Assembly (NCBI GenBank): GCA_028716385.1
Contig: JAQUPX010000001.1
Location: 1-64,000, forward strand
Length of the DNA: 64,000 nucleotides
Direction: 5' to 3'
Source of the DNA: a bacterium
Lineage (GTDB): Bacteria > Hydrothermota > UBA3073 > JACQXS01 > JAQTXJ01
Positions 33,404-42,225 of the stretch are shown here, in pieces; within the stretch, counting starts at the first letter, position 1; each line of letters starts with the position of its first letter. Made by a program: the position numbers and the translations under genes. The notes beneath the pieces are model-generated. The model made no database searches. It saw only the letters and a list, made by a program, of their open reading frames with translations, and was not told the origin of the DNA.

Positions 33404-34801
33404 TTATTTTAAAATTACTATTTTATCAGCTCTTCTATCCACAAGTTTATTTCCTACTTTTAATTCTAAAACATAAACATATAAACCTTGAGTTATCTTT
33501 GCCCTGGAATTACTTTCTAAATTCCACAAACACTTATGGATTCCAGGAGAATAAGATATATTTTCAATCAGTGTCCGTATCTTTTTTCCAGCAAGATTAT
33601 ATACAACAAGAGACACCTTTCCATTGATATTTAACTTGAAAGTAAAAGTAACATATCCTCCATATACATTATTAGAAGTAGAGATATCACATAAACTTGG
33701 AGTTTTATAGTCAAAAGAAGGCAATTCTATTTTCATCTCCTCAGAATCCGGAGATAAAGATGGTTCGATATAAGTAGATTTACGGATTATAACATTATCA
33801 ATGATATGATTGTTATTTCCTGCGCCACCGGTTGCTGAACTAAATCCTATGCCAGCAAAAGTATAATTAGGATTTACGATAGTATAATTTATAATAGTAT
33901 CATTGTCCACTTCCAATAATACCTTACCATTTTGGAAGTTCAAAGAAGCGTTATGCCATAAGCTATCTTCTGTTTTCATATTGTTAACATACGTAAGATG
34001 ATTTCTACAACTATCTTTCAATAACGCAATATGATTTCCCGAAGGGTCCCAAACATTTAACCAGTTATCGAATTCTATTCCATACCCGGCGACAGGCGCC
34101 AAACTGACAGTTACAAACCCCAGATCTCCTCCATACGAGGGCACCCCATAAGCGCCTTTATCTTTGTAAAACATTGCTACAATGCCATCTGCGCCTCCAA
34201 AGCTTCCTCCTGCTAAATAATTAAATTCCATTGTCCACGATTTTGTATTCAATGCGTAATTGCAAAAAGCAGCCATCCCTTTGCTGTAGACTGCTTTTGT
34301 AAGATAAAGTTTTCCATTTATGGAATCCCAACAACATTCATTAAGAAGGTCGCTTGAGTGCCTATATATTCCCCATTTTCCGTTATTGTTTGGATTCGAA
34401 GAGAAGTCATCAAAAAAATCAAATAAAGAATCAGGGGCGCCTTTATAAGTTGCAGTAGAATTTCCATAATACATATAAATTTTTGTAATATCAAGGGCAG
34501 GTATTACGGGAACTTTTACCCAAACTATGGCAGAATCACTGGTTGTATATCCTGGAATCCAGTAGGGGCACAAGATCGATGAGTCATAACTTATAAACCG
34601 GACATCTGAAAAATCAGGGTTCATAGTTGTTTCGTAATCTACGGTAAACTTTACAGGGTAATTCCATAAAGTATCCGAGTTCAAGGAATTATCTACTATT
34701 ATTGCTCTTCTGTATGGCCAACTGGCATCCCACCAGTTGGCATAAGTTATAGTTCCCGACATTAGCAAGGATACTATAGGTATTATTATATATTTAAACA
34801 T
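33404..34801 (-). CDS. DUF2341 exported protein with C-terminal sorting domain, copy B
   Basis: This 465-residue paralogue of the downstream gene has the same order: signal peptide (MFKYIIIPIVSLLMSGTITYA), DUF2341 starting NWWDASWPYRRAIIVDNSLN, a LamG-like region and a FlgD-like sorting domain (KVSLVVYNLAGKKIRTLIEN, ending VIL K). The first ~60 mature residues are almost identical to copy A and the DNA is nearly identical there, while the C-terminal halves have drifted. It overlaps the GT9 gene upstream by one base, so the GT9 and both DUF2341 genes are an operon. Confidence 0.85.
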   Translation of the reverse strand: MFKYIIIPIVSLLMSGTITYANWWDASWPYRRAIIVDNSLNSDTLWNYPVKFTVDYETTMNPDFSDVRFISYDSSILCPYWIPGYTTSDSAIVWVKVPVIPALDITKIYMYYGNSTATYKGAPDSLFDFFDDFSSNPNNNGKWGIYRHSSDLLNECCWDSINGKLYLTKAVYSKGMAAFCNYALNTKSWTMEFNYLAGGSFGGADGIVAMFYKDKGAYGVPSYGGDLGFVTVSLAPVAGYGIEFDNWLNVWDPSGNHIALLKDSCRNHLTYVNNMKTEDSLWHNASLNFQNGKVLLEVDNDTIINYTIVNPNYTFAGIGFSSATGGAGNNNHIIDNVIIRKSTYIEPSLSPDSEEMKIELPSFDYKTPSLCDISTSNNVYGGYVTFTFKLNINGKVSLVVYNLAGKKIRTLIENISYSPGIHKCLWNLESNSRAKITQGLYVYVLELKVGNKLVDRRADKIVILK

Positions 34802-35907
34802 TAGTTTTTTATGTTCTTTAATTGTTTATCAACACCTTTTACGACATCTTCAACCGTAATTGATTCCATACATATATTTTTATTTAGATTACAATATCCT
34901 TCACAGAAAATTTTGCAAGTATTTTTATACACAATATAGGCATTATGATTATACGTTGGCCACCATTCTTTTGGTGTAGGTCCTATTAAAACTACGGATG
35001 GCACTTCAAGACTTGCGGCTATATGCATAGGCCCGGAGTTTGTGCAAATTATTAAGTTGCACATTTTTATTAAACCGGCAGTTTCCGTTAAACTTAACCT
35101 GCCTGCAAAGTTATAAGTTTTATTATTCATTAACCCTTGTATTTCTTTTATTTTTATTAAATCTTGATTATCTCCTATAAATAAAATACATACTTTATAT
35201 TTGTCAATTAAAATGTCTCCTAACTCGGCCCATCTCTCGTTTAACCACTGCCGATTATAAAAGTGCTTACCCGTTCCCGTATGAAATATGACAAGAGGAT
35301 AGCTTTTGGGAAAAAGGGTTTCTTTGACAAGCATATCCCTTATTTTTTTACCTGAATCAGTAAAATTAAAAAACAGTTCAGGCTTTTTATCTTCTTCCGT
35401 TATATCAAAACCTAATTTTTCTAAAGAAGAAAGATTTAAGTCAATTATGTTTTCCTTGTATGGCATAATTTTTACATTATAAAGATAGGATACAGAAGAT
35501 TGAGCATTGCCTAGTATGTATTTTGCCCCCGATAGGTAAGCAAAAATAGAAGCACTTTTAATTGATTTCTGTATGCGAACATTATCCGTTTTCCACATAG
35601 GAAGAATAAACAAGTCGATTTTAGACGACCTTATAAATAGCAATGTTTTTATAAGTTTATAAAGAGACAGTTTGCGTGACAACTCTATCATATTCAAATT
35701 ATATGGATAAGTTTCGAGAATGTCTTTTGCCAAAGCAATATTATCTCCTAAAAGGGTAATATTCGCATTGGGCAATTCTTTTTTCAGTTTTTTTATGGCA
35801 GGAATAAACGTTATTATATTTCCTATGCCCCCCCCTACTAATATAACTATGTTGTTAATTTTCTTATTTTTTACATCTTTCAATAATTTTTTATCTACAT
35901 TTAGCAT
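34801..35907 (-). CDS. Glycosyltransferase family 9 (heptosyltransferase-like)
   Basis: This 368-residue GT-B transferase has LVGGGIGNIITFIPAIKKLK near the N-terminus, FHTGTGKHFYNRQWLNERWA and the C-terminal nucleotide-sugar motif TNSGPMHIAASLEVPSVVLI with GPTPKEWWP. Family members add heptose or other sugars to LPS core from ADP-heptose. The window also has gmhB, needed for ADP-heptose, which supports this role. Several cysteines near the C-terminus (KNTCKIFCEGYCNLNKNICM) resemble a small metal-binding cluster, unusual for the family. Upstream is a long gap before the pilin gene. Confidence 0.87.
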   Translation of the reverse strand: MLNVDKKLLKDVKNKKINNIVILVGGGIGNIITFIPAIKKLKKELPNANITLLGDNIALAKDILETYPYNLNMIELSRKLSLYKLIKTLLFIRSSKIDLFILPMWKTDNVRIQKSIKSASIFAYLSGAKYILGNAQSSVSYLYNVKIMPYKENIIDLNLSSLEKLGFDITEEDKKPELFFNFTDSGKKIRDMLVKETLFPKSYPLVIFHTGTGKHFYNRQWLNERWAELGDILIDKYKVCILFIGDNQDLIKIKEIQGLMNNKTYNFAGRLSLTETAGLIKMCNLIICTNSGPMHIAASLEVPSVVLIGPTPKEWWPTYNHNAYIVYKNTCKIFCEGYCNLNKNICMESITVEDVVKGVDKQLKNIKN

Positions 35908-36113
35908 AATATTTTATAAAACTTAATCATATCCTAATCTAATAAAGATTTTACTAACGAGATACTATTTGTCAAAACAAAAATTTCTATACGACACCCA
36001 GCGCTATCCGAATATTGAAAAAACTTTGGCAGTGTTGACCCACATTAGTCAAGACATCCGATATCAAAATATCTGGTTGGCAAGCTTGCATAACATCAAA
36101 ACAACTTAGCAAT
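35908..36113. other. Intergenic region between GT9 and pilin genes
   Basis: AT-rich leader of the GT9 gene followed by about 110 bases of more GC-balanced sequence (about 35990-36100) with a small GATATC-AAAATATC inverted repeat. No RNA family or frame was recognised. Confidence 0.4.
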
Positions 36114-36148
36114 AAAAAAGGCTTTCCCGCAAAGCGGGAAAGCCTTTT
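36114..36148 (-). terminator. Strong rho-independent terminator of the pilin gene
   Basis: The stem AAGGCTTTCCCGC / GCGGGAAAGCCTT with an AAA/TTT loop is followed on the minus strand by TTTTTTATT. It begins 20 bases after the pilin stop codon. A and T runs on both sides let it act in both directions. Confidence 0.9.
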
Positions 36149-36167
36149 CGTTGTTTGGTTGAGCAAA

Positions 36168-36566
36168 CTAATAACTTGTCTTATCGGGTGTTCCAGTAAC
36201 CGCAGTGTTATTATTATCTCGAGCGTTTACTGTTATAGTAAAGGTAAGAGAGTCTCCTGTGAAACTGAATGTCGCCGGGTCAAAATTCAAAGTATCTGGC
36301 AGTGTCATATAAGCGTTGCCAGCTTTGTCCACGATTGATGCTTTGAAGGCATCATAATCTGTGGTATTACCAACGGCATAAGTAGCATAGTCTATTTCGT
36401 ATAATCCGAGAGCTTCTCTCATCTTTGTAACCTCGGCTGCAGCAGCGCCGATTCTTGCTCTATTCTGAGCACCCATAAACCTTGGTATTGCTATAGCAGC
36501 GAGAATCCCTATGATTACAATCACTACTATAAGCTCAATCAAAGTAAATCCTTTTTTGTTTTTCAT
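36168..36566 (-). CDS. Type IV pilin-like protein (prepilin)
   Basis: This protein of about 132 residues has a class III signal sequence, MKNKKG followed by FTLIELIVVIVIIGILAAIA. Prepilin peptidase would cut after G6 and methylate F1, and E5 of the mature protein is present. The C-terminal globular part is short, as in pseudopilins or small major pilins, and ends TPDKTSY without an obvious disulfide pair. ATG 36566 was chosen because AGGAGG lies just upstream. It is single, with its own strong terminator, which fits an abundantly expressed pilin. No other pilus assembly genes are in the window. Confidence 0.9.
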   Translation of the reverse strand: MKNKKGFTLIELIVVIVIIGILAAIAIPRFMGAQNRARIGAAAAEVTKMREALGLYEIDYATYAVGNTTDYDAFKASIVDKAGNAYMTLPDTLNFDPATFSFTGDSLTFTITVNARDNNNTAVTGTPDKTSY

Positions 36567-36716
36567 GTTTTCCTCCTTTGCCTTATTAATAAAGCAAGTT
36601 TTATGACAATCCATCAACTTACAACAAAATACCCATAAAACACTATCAAATAAGCGGTTTCATATACCCGGAATTAAAACCACCCCAACACAACCACCAA
36701 AACCATCAAAATTCTA

Positions 36717-36751
36717 GGAAACTTAACGGAAACTGCTTCCGTTAAGTTTCC
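36717..36751 (-). terminator. Perfect 15-bp hairpin, probable terminator of the flippase-like gene
   Basis: GGAAACTTAACGGAA (36717-36731) pairs fully with TTCCGTTAAGTTTCC (36737-36751) around a five-base loop. It lies 38 bases after the stop of the gene at 36789-37706. There is no tight T tract (TAGAATTTTG follows), so it might instead be a processing or regulatory hairpin. Confidence 0.5.
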
Positions 36752-36788
36752 GTTATTGTGAGTTTTGGATTAGTAGGTATGGAATTTG

Positions 36789-37706
36789 TTAATGGCTTGA
36801 GGTTATATATTTTTTTATGTTTTTGGCAAAAACTGCAAACAAAATCATCTCGCTAACCAGTCCCCATATTCTCATAATAACAGCCGCTATTATTCCAATG
36901 CTTATTGGCATAAAAAAACTGAACAAATAAGACAAAATGCCTTCTCTTACTCCCAATCCACCGGGAGTAAAGAAACTGAGCAATGCAATTACGCTTGCGC
37001 CCGGGAATATGCCACATAAAGGGACAAGAAATGAGAAACCAATAGAATAAAAACTGCGAATCAAAAAAAATATTGCTATGCTTTGCAAAACCCAAAATAT
37101 TATATGTAACCCTAATAAATTGAGAATTTTGCCATACCCGGGGACAGAATCTATTTTACTCCGCTTCAGTTTGATCAAGAAAAAATTTGCTACCTTTATA
37201 AATACAGCAGGATGTAACGCAACAAAAAACAGAGGGACAAACCCAAACAACAGATAAATATTGGTTGAAATTTTATCCTTCAGAACAAATGGAAATATAA
37301 CGCAAGTCAACAAAAATCCTGCCAGAATACTTATTCCCGTATTTAACGCAACCCCCACACTTCCCTTCCCACCCGAGACACCCTCTTCCTTTGTAAGCCA
37401 TACCTGCCCTGCCATTCCTACAATTTTGCCGGGGATATATTTAGGAAGGGCAGCCAAAGCAACAATTCTAAAGGCTTGAACGAAATTAAGTTTTTCGCCA
37501 AAACATATTATAGTATATTTCCATATAATTGCTTCTAAAGAGAAAGCAATTCCCCAAACAATATAAGAGATAAGTAGAAATACGAAATTAAACCTTAATT
37601 CCTGGAAGTTTATACTTTTGAGATTTATTAAGAAAGCCTTTATTATAAAGAAGAAACATATTATTAATATTATTGTCCCGACAAAAAGTCTGACTTTCTT
37701 CTTCAT
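36789..37706 (-). CDS. Lysylphosphatidylglycerol synthase TM-region/UPF0104 family (flippase-like) membrane protein
   Basis: This 305-residue protein with eight or nine helices resembles the membrane domain of MprF and the UPF0104 family (AglD-like). Typical stretches are FRIVALAALPKYIPGKIVG, VGVALNTGISILAG, and SFFTPGGLGVREGILSYLFS with the PGGLGVREG signature. Members move lipids or help glycan-lipid transfer across the membrane. No lysyl-transferase domain is fused. It overlaps the methyltransferase gene by four bases and is the last gene of a set with two methyltransferases, suggesting a shared surface-glycan function. Confidence 0.85.
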   Translation of the reverse strand: MKKKVRLFVGTIILIICFFFIIKAFLINLKSINFQELRFNFVFLLISYIVWGIAFSLEAIIWKYTIICFGEKLNFVQAFRIVALAALPKYIPGKIVGMAGQVWLTKEEGVSGGKGSVGVALNTGISILAGFLLTCVIFPFVLKDKISTNIYLLFGFVPLFFVALHPAVFIKVANFFLIKLKRSKIDSVPGYGKILNLLGLHIIFWVLQSIAIFFLIRSFYSIGFSFLVPLCGIFPGASVIALLSFFTPGGLGVREGILSYLFSFFMPISIGIIAAVIMRIWGLVSEMILFAVFAKNIKKYITSSH

Positions 37707-38230
37707 TTAACGGCTTTCATCTCAAAAATTATTTTATTAATTGGCAGAACCCACAATAAAAACCGTTCATAAATTGCCGGGAAACAATTTATTACCGAAT
37801 TGATTATAGAGTTTAATATCCGAAAACGATAATTTTCGCCCCAACTTAGTTTTTTTGTAATAATTTTGAATTTAAACTTTATATTTAAAAAATACCCTTC
37901 TTCTGATTTTTCATCAAAACAATCCATTGTTTTGGATGTAAAAAAATGTTTATGAGTAGGGTCAGAATAAGACTGAAACCAGCTACAATGAGGGACTTCA
38001 ATGTGCGCTACCCCACCGAGTTTTAATATTCTATGTATTTCTGACATACTACCAATAAGGTCTCCAACGTGCTCCAAGACATACCGACAAAATAATCCCT
38101 CAAAAGCACCTGCCTTAAACGGCAAACCTTTTTCTATATCACATACGACATCGACACCTTTTATAAGAGCCTTGTCTACATTTATGTATCCTTTTCTAAT
38201 ATCTCTGCCACACCCAAGATTAAGCAACAT
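37703..38230 (-). CDS. SAM-dependent methyltransferase (class I)
   Basis: This methyltransferase of about 175 residues starts MLLNLGCGRDIRKGYINVD, with the glycine-rich AdoMet loop, then KGLPFKAGAFEGLFCRYVLEHV and HRILKLGGVAHIEVPH. These features place it with the small-molecule methyltransferases common in glycan clusters. ATG 38230 has GGAGGA six bases upstream and is preferred over an in-frame ATG at 38248. It overlaps the upstream methyltransferase by 11 bases. Its substrate is not evident, and methylation of a surface sugar is a guess from context. Confidence 0.82.
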   Translation of the reverse strand: MLLNLGCGRDIRKGYINVDKALIKGVDVVCDIEKGLPFKAGAFEGLFCRYVLEHVGDLIGSMSEIHRILKLGGVAHIEVPHCSWFQSYSDPTHKHFFTSKTMDCFDEKSEEGYFLNIKFKFKIITKKLSWGENYRFRILNSIINSVINCFPAIYERFLLWVLPINKIIFEMKAVK

Positions 38231-38855
38231 ATTTTTTCCTCCGGGCAAATACTATTATTTCTGGAGGGAAGGGAGAAAAATTTCTAATTGTAAGAATTGT
38301 GATAAGTCTTACCCCTGTAATAGAATACCATGCCTTTACAATATTTTTTCCTCGCATTGGTTTCAACAATTTCAACCACTCTCTTTTTTTTAATAACCAT
38401 TCATTGTCTATATCTTTTCTACCATAATACAAAGAGGGAACGCTAAAAATCGTTGAATCTGCTATTCTGACCTGTTCTCTCACTAACTCATTTACCTCTT
38501 TTTCATTAAAATGCTCAAAGAATCCTTGCGAAAAGAACAAATCCGTAGAACTGTTCTTAAATGGCAAATTAAAAGCATCTGCCACTACAAATCTTATGGG
38601 TCTACCAAAATGTTTATTACTTGTTTTTGCAAACTTTATTATACTTAAATCATTGTCCACGGCAACAACAAATGGCACAAAATAGCTCACAAGAAAGGAG
38701 TGTGCGGCTGTTCCTATACCTATTTCTACAGCTTTCTTAGGCTTACATTGAATTACATTATGTAAAAATTCTAAATGATTTGCTATGCGCCACAAGTAAC
38801 GTTTAAGGGTAAGCGGTCTACCATAAAAGAAAAGCCATTCGTTCGTTTCGTTCAT
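38220..38855 (-). CDS. SAM-dependent methyltransferase (class I)
   Basis: This 211-residue class I methyltransferase has the AdoMet site KKAVEIGIGTAAHSFLVSYF, the acidic end of strand 2 in VVAVDNDLSIIKFAK, and VVADAFNLPFKNSSTDLFFS with QGFFEHFNEKEV. It lies four bases after the VCBS-type secreted protein gene and overlaps the next methyltransferase gene, so all three probably share a transcript from the promoter at 40780-40808. The product may act on a polysaccharide or lipid-linked sugar, but nothing visible settles the substrate. Confidence 0.82.
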   Translation of the reverse strand: MNETNEWLFFYGRPLTLKRYLWRIANHLEFLHNVIQCKPKKAVEIGIGTAAHSFLVSYFVPFVVAVDNDLSIIKFAKTSNKHFGRPIRFVVADAFNLPFKNSSTDLFFSQGFFEHFNEKEVNELVREQVRIADSTIFSVPSLYYGRKDIDNEWLLKKREWLKLLKPMRGKNIVKAWYSITGVRLITILTIRNFSPFPPEIIVFARRKKYVA

Positions 38856-38859
38856 TGTT

Positions 38860-40749
38860 TTATTTCCCTGTTACGGTTAATTTGTAACTTTTGTTTAATG
38901 TTTTTTCCCCTGTTTTTAGTTTACATACAAGAAAATAAATTCCTTTTTTAAGCTTCAGAGCATAACCCTCTTTATAGATACCGGCAGAATAATATTTATT
39001 AAACAAGGAGTTCACCTGTTCTCCTGCCAAATTATATATCACAAAGTTCAGTATCCCCGGAACCGGTATTTCAAAAGTGGCATCTATTTTATCTTTTATT
39101 GGGTTTTGCTTTATAGCCACATTGAAAAAAGAAGATTGTTTATTATCAGTTTCTATTCCTGCCAGTTTGTCCCAAAGAGTTATTGTTATCTCCTCTAACC
39201 ATGGCAAATTACAGGGGTTTTCATATGAAAAAATTGCCTGGTATTGAAAGAACCTACCTAATCCGCTTACAGTATTTTGTAGCGTATCCCCTTTAAATAC
39301 GCCCGTCCAATTGCTCCAGCTTGAGTCAGGAGTTGGGGTCCTGCCACTTCTCAAGTTAATATTTACTTTTGCTCCGGTAGGTTCATAAGCTACCCAATCT
39401 GCAGATGCTCTCTTTAATGTATCTCCTGCATCAAAGACAGAAGAAATATAATATGAGTTATATTCTCGAGTATAAGTATTCCCTGTTTCCATAAAAGTGC
39501 CGTGATGATCACCGGTATGTGGAAGAGTGTCGCAAGAAATATAAGATGGTCCATATAGAACATACGAATAGGTTCCACCAAAACTATTAATACAAATGTC
39601 TAAAGTATCATCAAAATTGAAATCTGCAACAAAACCACCGGACGCAGCAATTTGTTTATTTCCAACAATTAATGTTTTTGTATCCGAGAAATACGGACTA
39701 CTTCCCTGATTTAAGTAGATTATAGGATAATAAGAGCTTTCTCCTTTGAAATATATAATATCTAACCAGCCATCTTTATCAAAATCTGCGACAGCGCTTC
39801 CCCCATAAGCTGAACCAGGTTGCAAAGTCGAATGACTTATAAAACCAGTACTACTACCCCAATATATATAAGAATCCGTACTCCCATTTCCTGAAAAAAC
39901 TAAGTCAAGCCAGCCATCTTTGTTGAGGTCCGCAATGCTTACTCCATGAGGGTCACTATTAACAAATGGTAAATCCACTTTGTTAGGTATATTCCCGGGC
40001 GAATAAATAATATGATTAAAATTATCCTGAATATCAACAACTACTATATCAGGCCACCCGTCTTTGTCTAAATCTGCGACCTCAAGGTTATGCCCACACC
40101 CTCCACCTGTTGGGAAGGAAGTATAATTTGAAACACTATAACCGGATAAAGTACCCCAGAATATATAGAGGGAATCTCCGTATCCATAATAACTATCAGA
40201 AGAAATTGCAATATCCAACCAACCATCTTTATTAAAATCCGCCGCAGTATAAACTGTTTCGGAAAGTCTACTAGGAATAACTGTTTTGTTAGTTATGGAT
40301 GGCCCTGTTGCAGTTCCCCAATATACATTAAGAGTGCCGTTAAATCCTGAGTGAATAAGTTCTGAATATCCATCGCAATTCAAATCAGACAAACAACCTC
40401 CTCCGCCACTTATAGACACAGGGTAAAGCCTTACGCTATCTTTATTGAAACGATTTGATGTCCCAAAATAAAGTCTAATATACCCGGAATCTGCCCCCCA
40501 ATAAGAACAAAGTAAATCAAAATATCCGTCATTATTTGCATCAAATCTTGCGCCAAACTCAATGCATCCCGAATCCGGTTCAAGCATCGTCCGATGGGAA
40601 GCATACAATCCTGGACCTGTTTCTCCATCTATAAAATCCTGAAAACTTGTCTCTGTCCATGTTATTCCATATAAACTTGAAAAGAAACAAGTTGCTATTA
40701 AAGAAAACAAAAAAGTTTTGGTTGCCTTTCTACTTTTGTATAAATTCAT
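38860..40749 (-). CDS. Secreted FG-GAP/VCBS-repeat protein with C-terminal sorting domain
   Basis: This 629-residue protein has a signal peptide (about residues 10-28) and then some seven FG-GAP/VCBS units carrying Ca-binding loops such as DLNKDGWLDLVF, DFDKDGWLDIIYF and DLDKDGWPDIVV, probably a beta-propeller. A linker domain follows and a FlgD-like sorting domain (GILNFVIYNLAGEQVNSLFN, ending YKLTVTGK) ends the protein. It should be exported by a type IX-like route. A TTGACA-N17-TATTAT promoter and a GGGGGG Shine-Dalgarno are present, unlike the leaderless genes. Its function at the surface is unknown. Confidence 0.88.
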   Translation of the reverse strand: MNLYKSRKATKTFLFSLIATCFFSSLYGITWTETSFQDFIDGETGPGLYASHRTMLEPDSGCIEFGARFDANNDGYFDLLCSYWGADSGYIRLYFGTSNRFNKDSVRLYPVSISGGGGCLSDLNCDGYSELIHSGFNGTLNVYWGTATGPSITNKTVIPSRLSETVYTAADFNKDGWLDIAISSDSYYGYGDSLYIFWGTLSGYSVSNYTSFPTGGGCGHNLEVADLDKDGWPDIVVVDIQDNFNHIIYSPGNIPNKVDLPFVNSDPHGVSIADLNKDGWLDLVFSGNGSTDSYIYWGSSTGFISHSTLQPGSAYGGSAVADFDKDGWLDIIYFKGESSYYPIIYLNQGSSPYFSDTKTLIVGNKQIAASGGFVADFNFDDTLDICINSFGGTYSYVLYGPSYISCDTLPHTGDHHGTFMETGNTYTREYNSYYISSVFDAGDTLKRASADWVAYEPTGAKVNINLRSGRTPTPDSSWSNWTGVFKGDTLQNTVSGLGRFFQYQAIFSYENPCNLPWLEEITITLWDKLAGIETDNKQSSFFNVAIKQNPIKDKIDATFEIPVPGILNFVIYNLAGEQVNSLFNKYYSAGIYKEGYALKLKKGIYFLVCKLKTGEKTLNKSYKLTVTGK

Positions 40750-40779
40750 ACGCCCCCCTATATAATTTTAATTTACACA

Positions 40780-40808
40780 ATAATACTCTTTATGTTTTAA
40801 GATGTCAA
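40780..40808 (-). promoter_or_regulatory. Promoter of the VCBS-repeat gene (leadered)
   Basis: Minus strand TTGACA (40808-40803), 17-nt spacer, TATTAT (40785-40780). The ATG is about 30 bases downstream and is preceded by a GGGGGG Shine-Dalgarno. Confidence 0.7.
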
Positions 40809-40848
40809 CTGATTTATAGAGACCTCCTATATAGTACCCCTGTAAAGG

Positions 40849-42225
40849 CTATTTTTTGATAGCTATTGGGGTAAGAGATAGATATATTTGAACCGTTTTT
40901 TCAGCGATTTTATCCGGTGTAAAATTTTGTTTTACAAAATTATACCCATTTTCTGCAAGTTTTGTAGATAAGATATTGTCTTTTAATAATTTTTCTATGG
41001 CTTCCGCTAATGCTTTTGAGTCTTTTCCCGGAACCAATAATCCCGTTTCCATATCTTTTACGATGTCCGGTATGCCGCCGGAGTTTGTTCCTATGACAGG
41101 CTTTTTACAACTCATTGCTTCAAGCAAAACCAACCCCAACCCTTCCTGTTTGCCTTTTGAATCAGTTATAGACGGCAATACAAAAATATCACATACGTTG
41201 TAAAAACGGTTTAATTCTGTTTTAGCCATAGATGGTAAAATTTCAATGTTTTCGTTCAGGTCAAATTCTTTTATTTCTTGTTTAAGCGTTTTTTCATACG
41301 GACCGCCGCCTATGAGAATAAGCTTCATTTTTACTTTACGTTCCTTTAAGATTTTTATCGCAGAAATTAAATAAGAAAATCCTTTCAACTCAATAAAATT
41401 GCCAACACTTAATATAATTTTTTCATCTCCTCGCTTTGTAGTCATTGGGTAAAAAATAGAAGGGTTTACAGGCATCGGGAATACGCTTATTTTATTTTCG
41501 TTTATCCTGAGATTATTTACCATAAAAGATTTTATGTTATTTGAAACAGCCGTTATTCCAATAGAGTTTTTAAAGACTATCTTTGCCAATGGCCTGGCAA
41601 ATTTGAATTTAGCCAACAAAGAAATATCGGTCCCATGTGAAGTAACAACATAGGGTTTCCCTGAAAGTTTTCCCACAATTAAACCAATTATTCCGGCAGG
41701 TATCCACCAGTGGGAATGAATAATTTTTATATTATGTTTTTTTGTAATGTTAATTGCATCCCTTAGAAAATAAAACACGAAAGAACAAAAAACAAGTTTG
41801 CTAAAAAAACCTTTGGCTACGATTTCGTGCATATTACTTTTATACGCCAGATATTCATATTTTTCAGGAGCATACCGGAAACGGTAAATTTTTATACTAT
41901 CTATTTCTTCGTATTCGGGCAATCCTTTCGAGTGTGGAGCAAGAACCGTTATATCTATGCCTCCACGCCATAGCGGGATGTCCCATTTATCTTGAAGCCC
42001 TTTTGCAAGGTCAAACAAGAACGCTCCTGCGAAATCGTCTTTGTTGCGGATAAAACAATGAGTTAGGAAAAGAACCCTCAGTGCGGATTTTGGATTTTGG
42101 ATTTTAGATTGGGGATTGGGGATTGGGGATTGAAGAGTACGGATTGGGGATTGGGGATTGAAGAGTACAGATTGGGGATTGGGGAATACGGATTGCGGAT
42201 TGCGGATTGCGGATTGTTTGTTCAC
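40849..42225 (-). CDS. Glycosyltransferase family 4 with repeat-derived N-terminus
   Basis: This GT-B transferase is related to PimB/WecA-type GT4 enzymes: LRVLFLTHCFIRNKDDFAGA, HSHWWIPAGIIGLIVGKLSG, VVTSHGTDISLL, and the donor site EGLGLVLLEAMSCKKPVIGT with GGIPDIV. Residues 2-47 (SAIRNPQSVFPNPQS and similar) are not part of the fold; they translate a 7-nt repeat array at 42085-42220. The true functional start may be further in, near the LRVLFLTHCF strand. The ATG overlaps the upstream four-helix-bundle gene by four bases. It probably adds a sugar to a surface polysaccharide. Confidence 0.85.
   Translation of the reverse strand: MNKQSAIRNPQSVFPNPQSVLFNPQSPIRTLQSPIPNPQSKIQNPKSALRVLFLTHCFIRNKDDFAGAFLFDLAKGLQDKWDIPLWRGGIDITVLAPHSKGLPEYEEIDSIKIYRFRYAPEKYEYLAYKSNMHEIVAKGFFSKLVFCSFVFYFLRDAINITKKHNIKIIHSHWWIPAGIIGLIVGKLSGKPYVVTSHGTDISLLAKFKFARPLAKIVFKNSIGITAVSNNIKSFMVNNLRINENKISVFPMPVNPSIFYPMTTKRGDEKIILSVGNFIELKGFSYLISAIKILKERKVKMKLILIGGGPYEKTLKQEIKEFDLNENIEILPSMAKTELNRFYNVCDIFVLPSITDSKGKQEGLGLVLLEAMSCKKPVIGTNSGGIPDIVKDMETGLLVPGKDSKALAEAIEKLLKDNILSTKLAENGYNFVKQNFTPDKIAEKTVQIYLSLTPIAIKK
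42085..42220 (+). repeat. Heptanucleotide (GGATTTT/GGATTGG/GGATTGC) repeat array inside the GT4 gene
   Basis: About 19 degenerate 7-nt units of the form GGATTNN run along the plus strand with one short higher-order unit (GAAGAGTAC) repeated. On the coding strand they give NPQS-type peptides. Related units occur at about 42579-42620, 42765-42848, 43763-43832 and 56963-56997. Confidence 0.9.

Noticed and set aside
35990..36110. Structured RNA or riboswitch between GT9 and pilin genes
   Set aside because: Only one small inverted repeat is visible and no known motif was recognised.
36566..36660. Sigma-54 promoter for the pilin gene
   Set aside because: A TGG...TTGC pair exists upstream but its spacing is five bases too long for the -24/-12 consensus.
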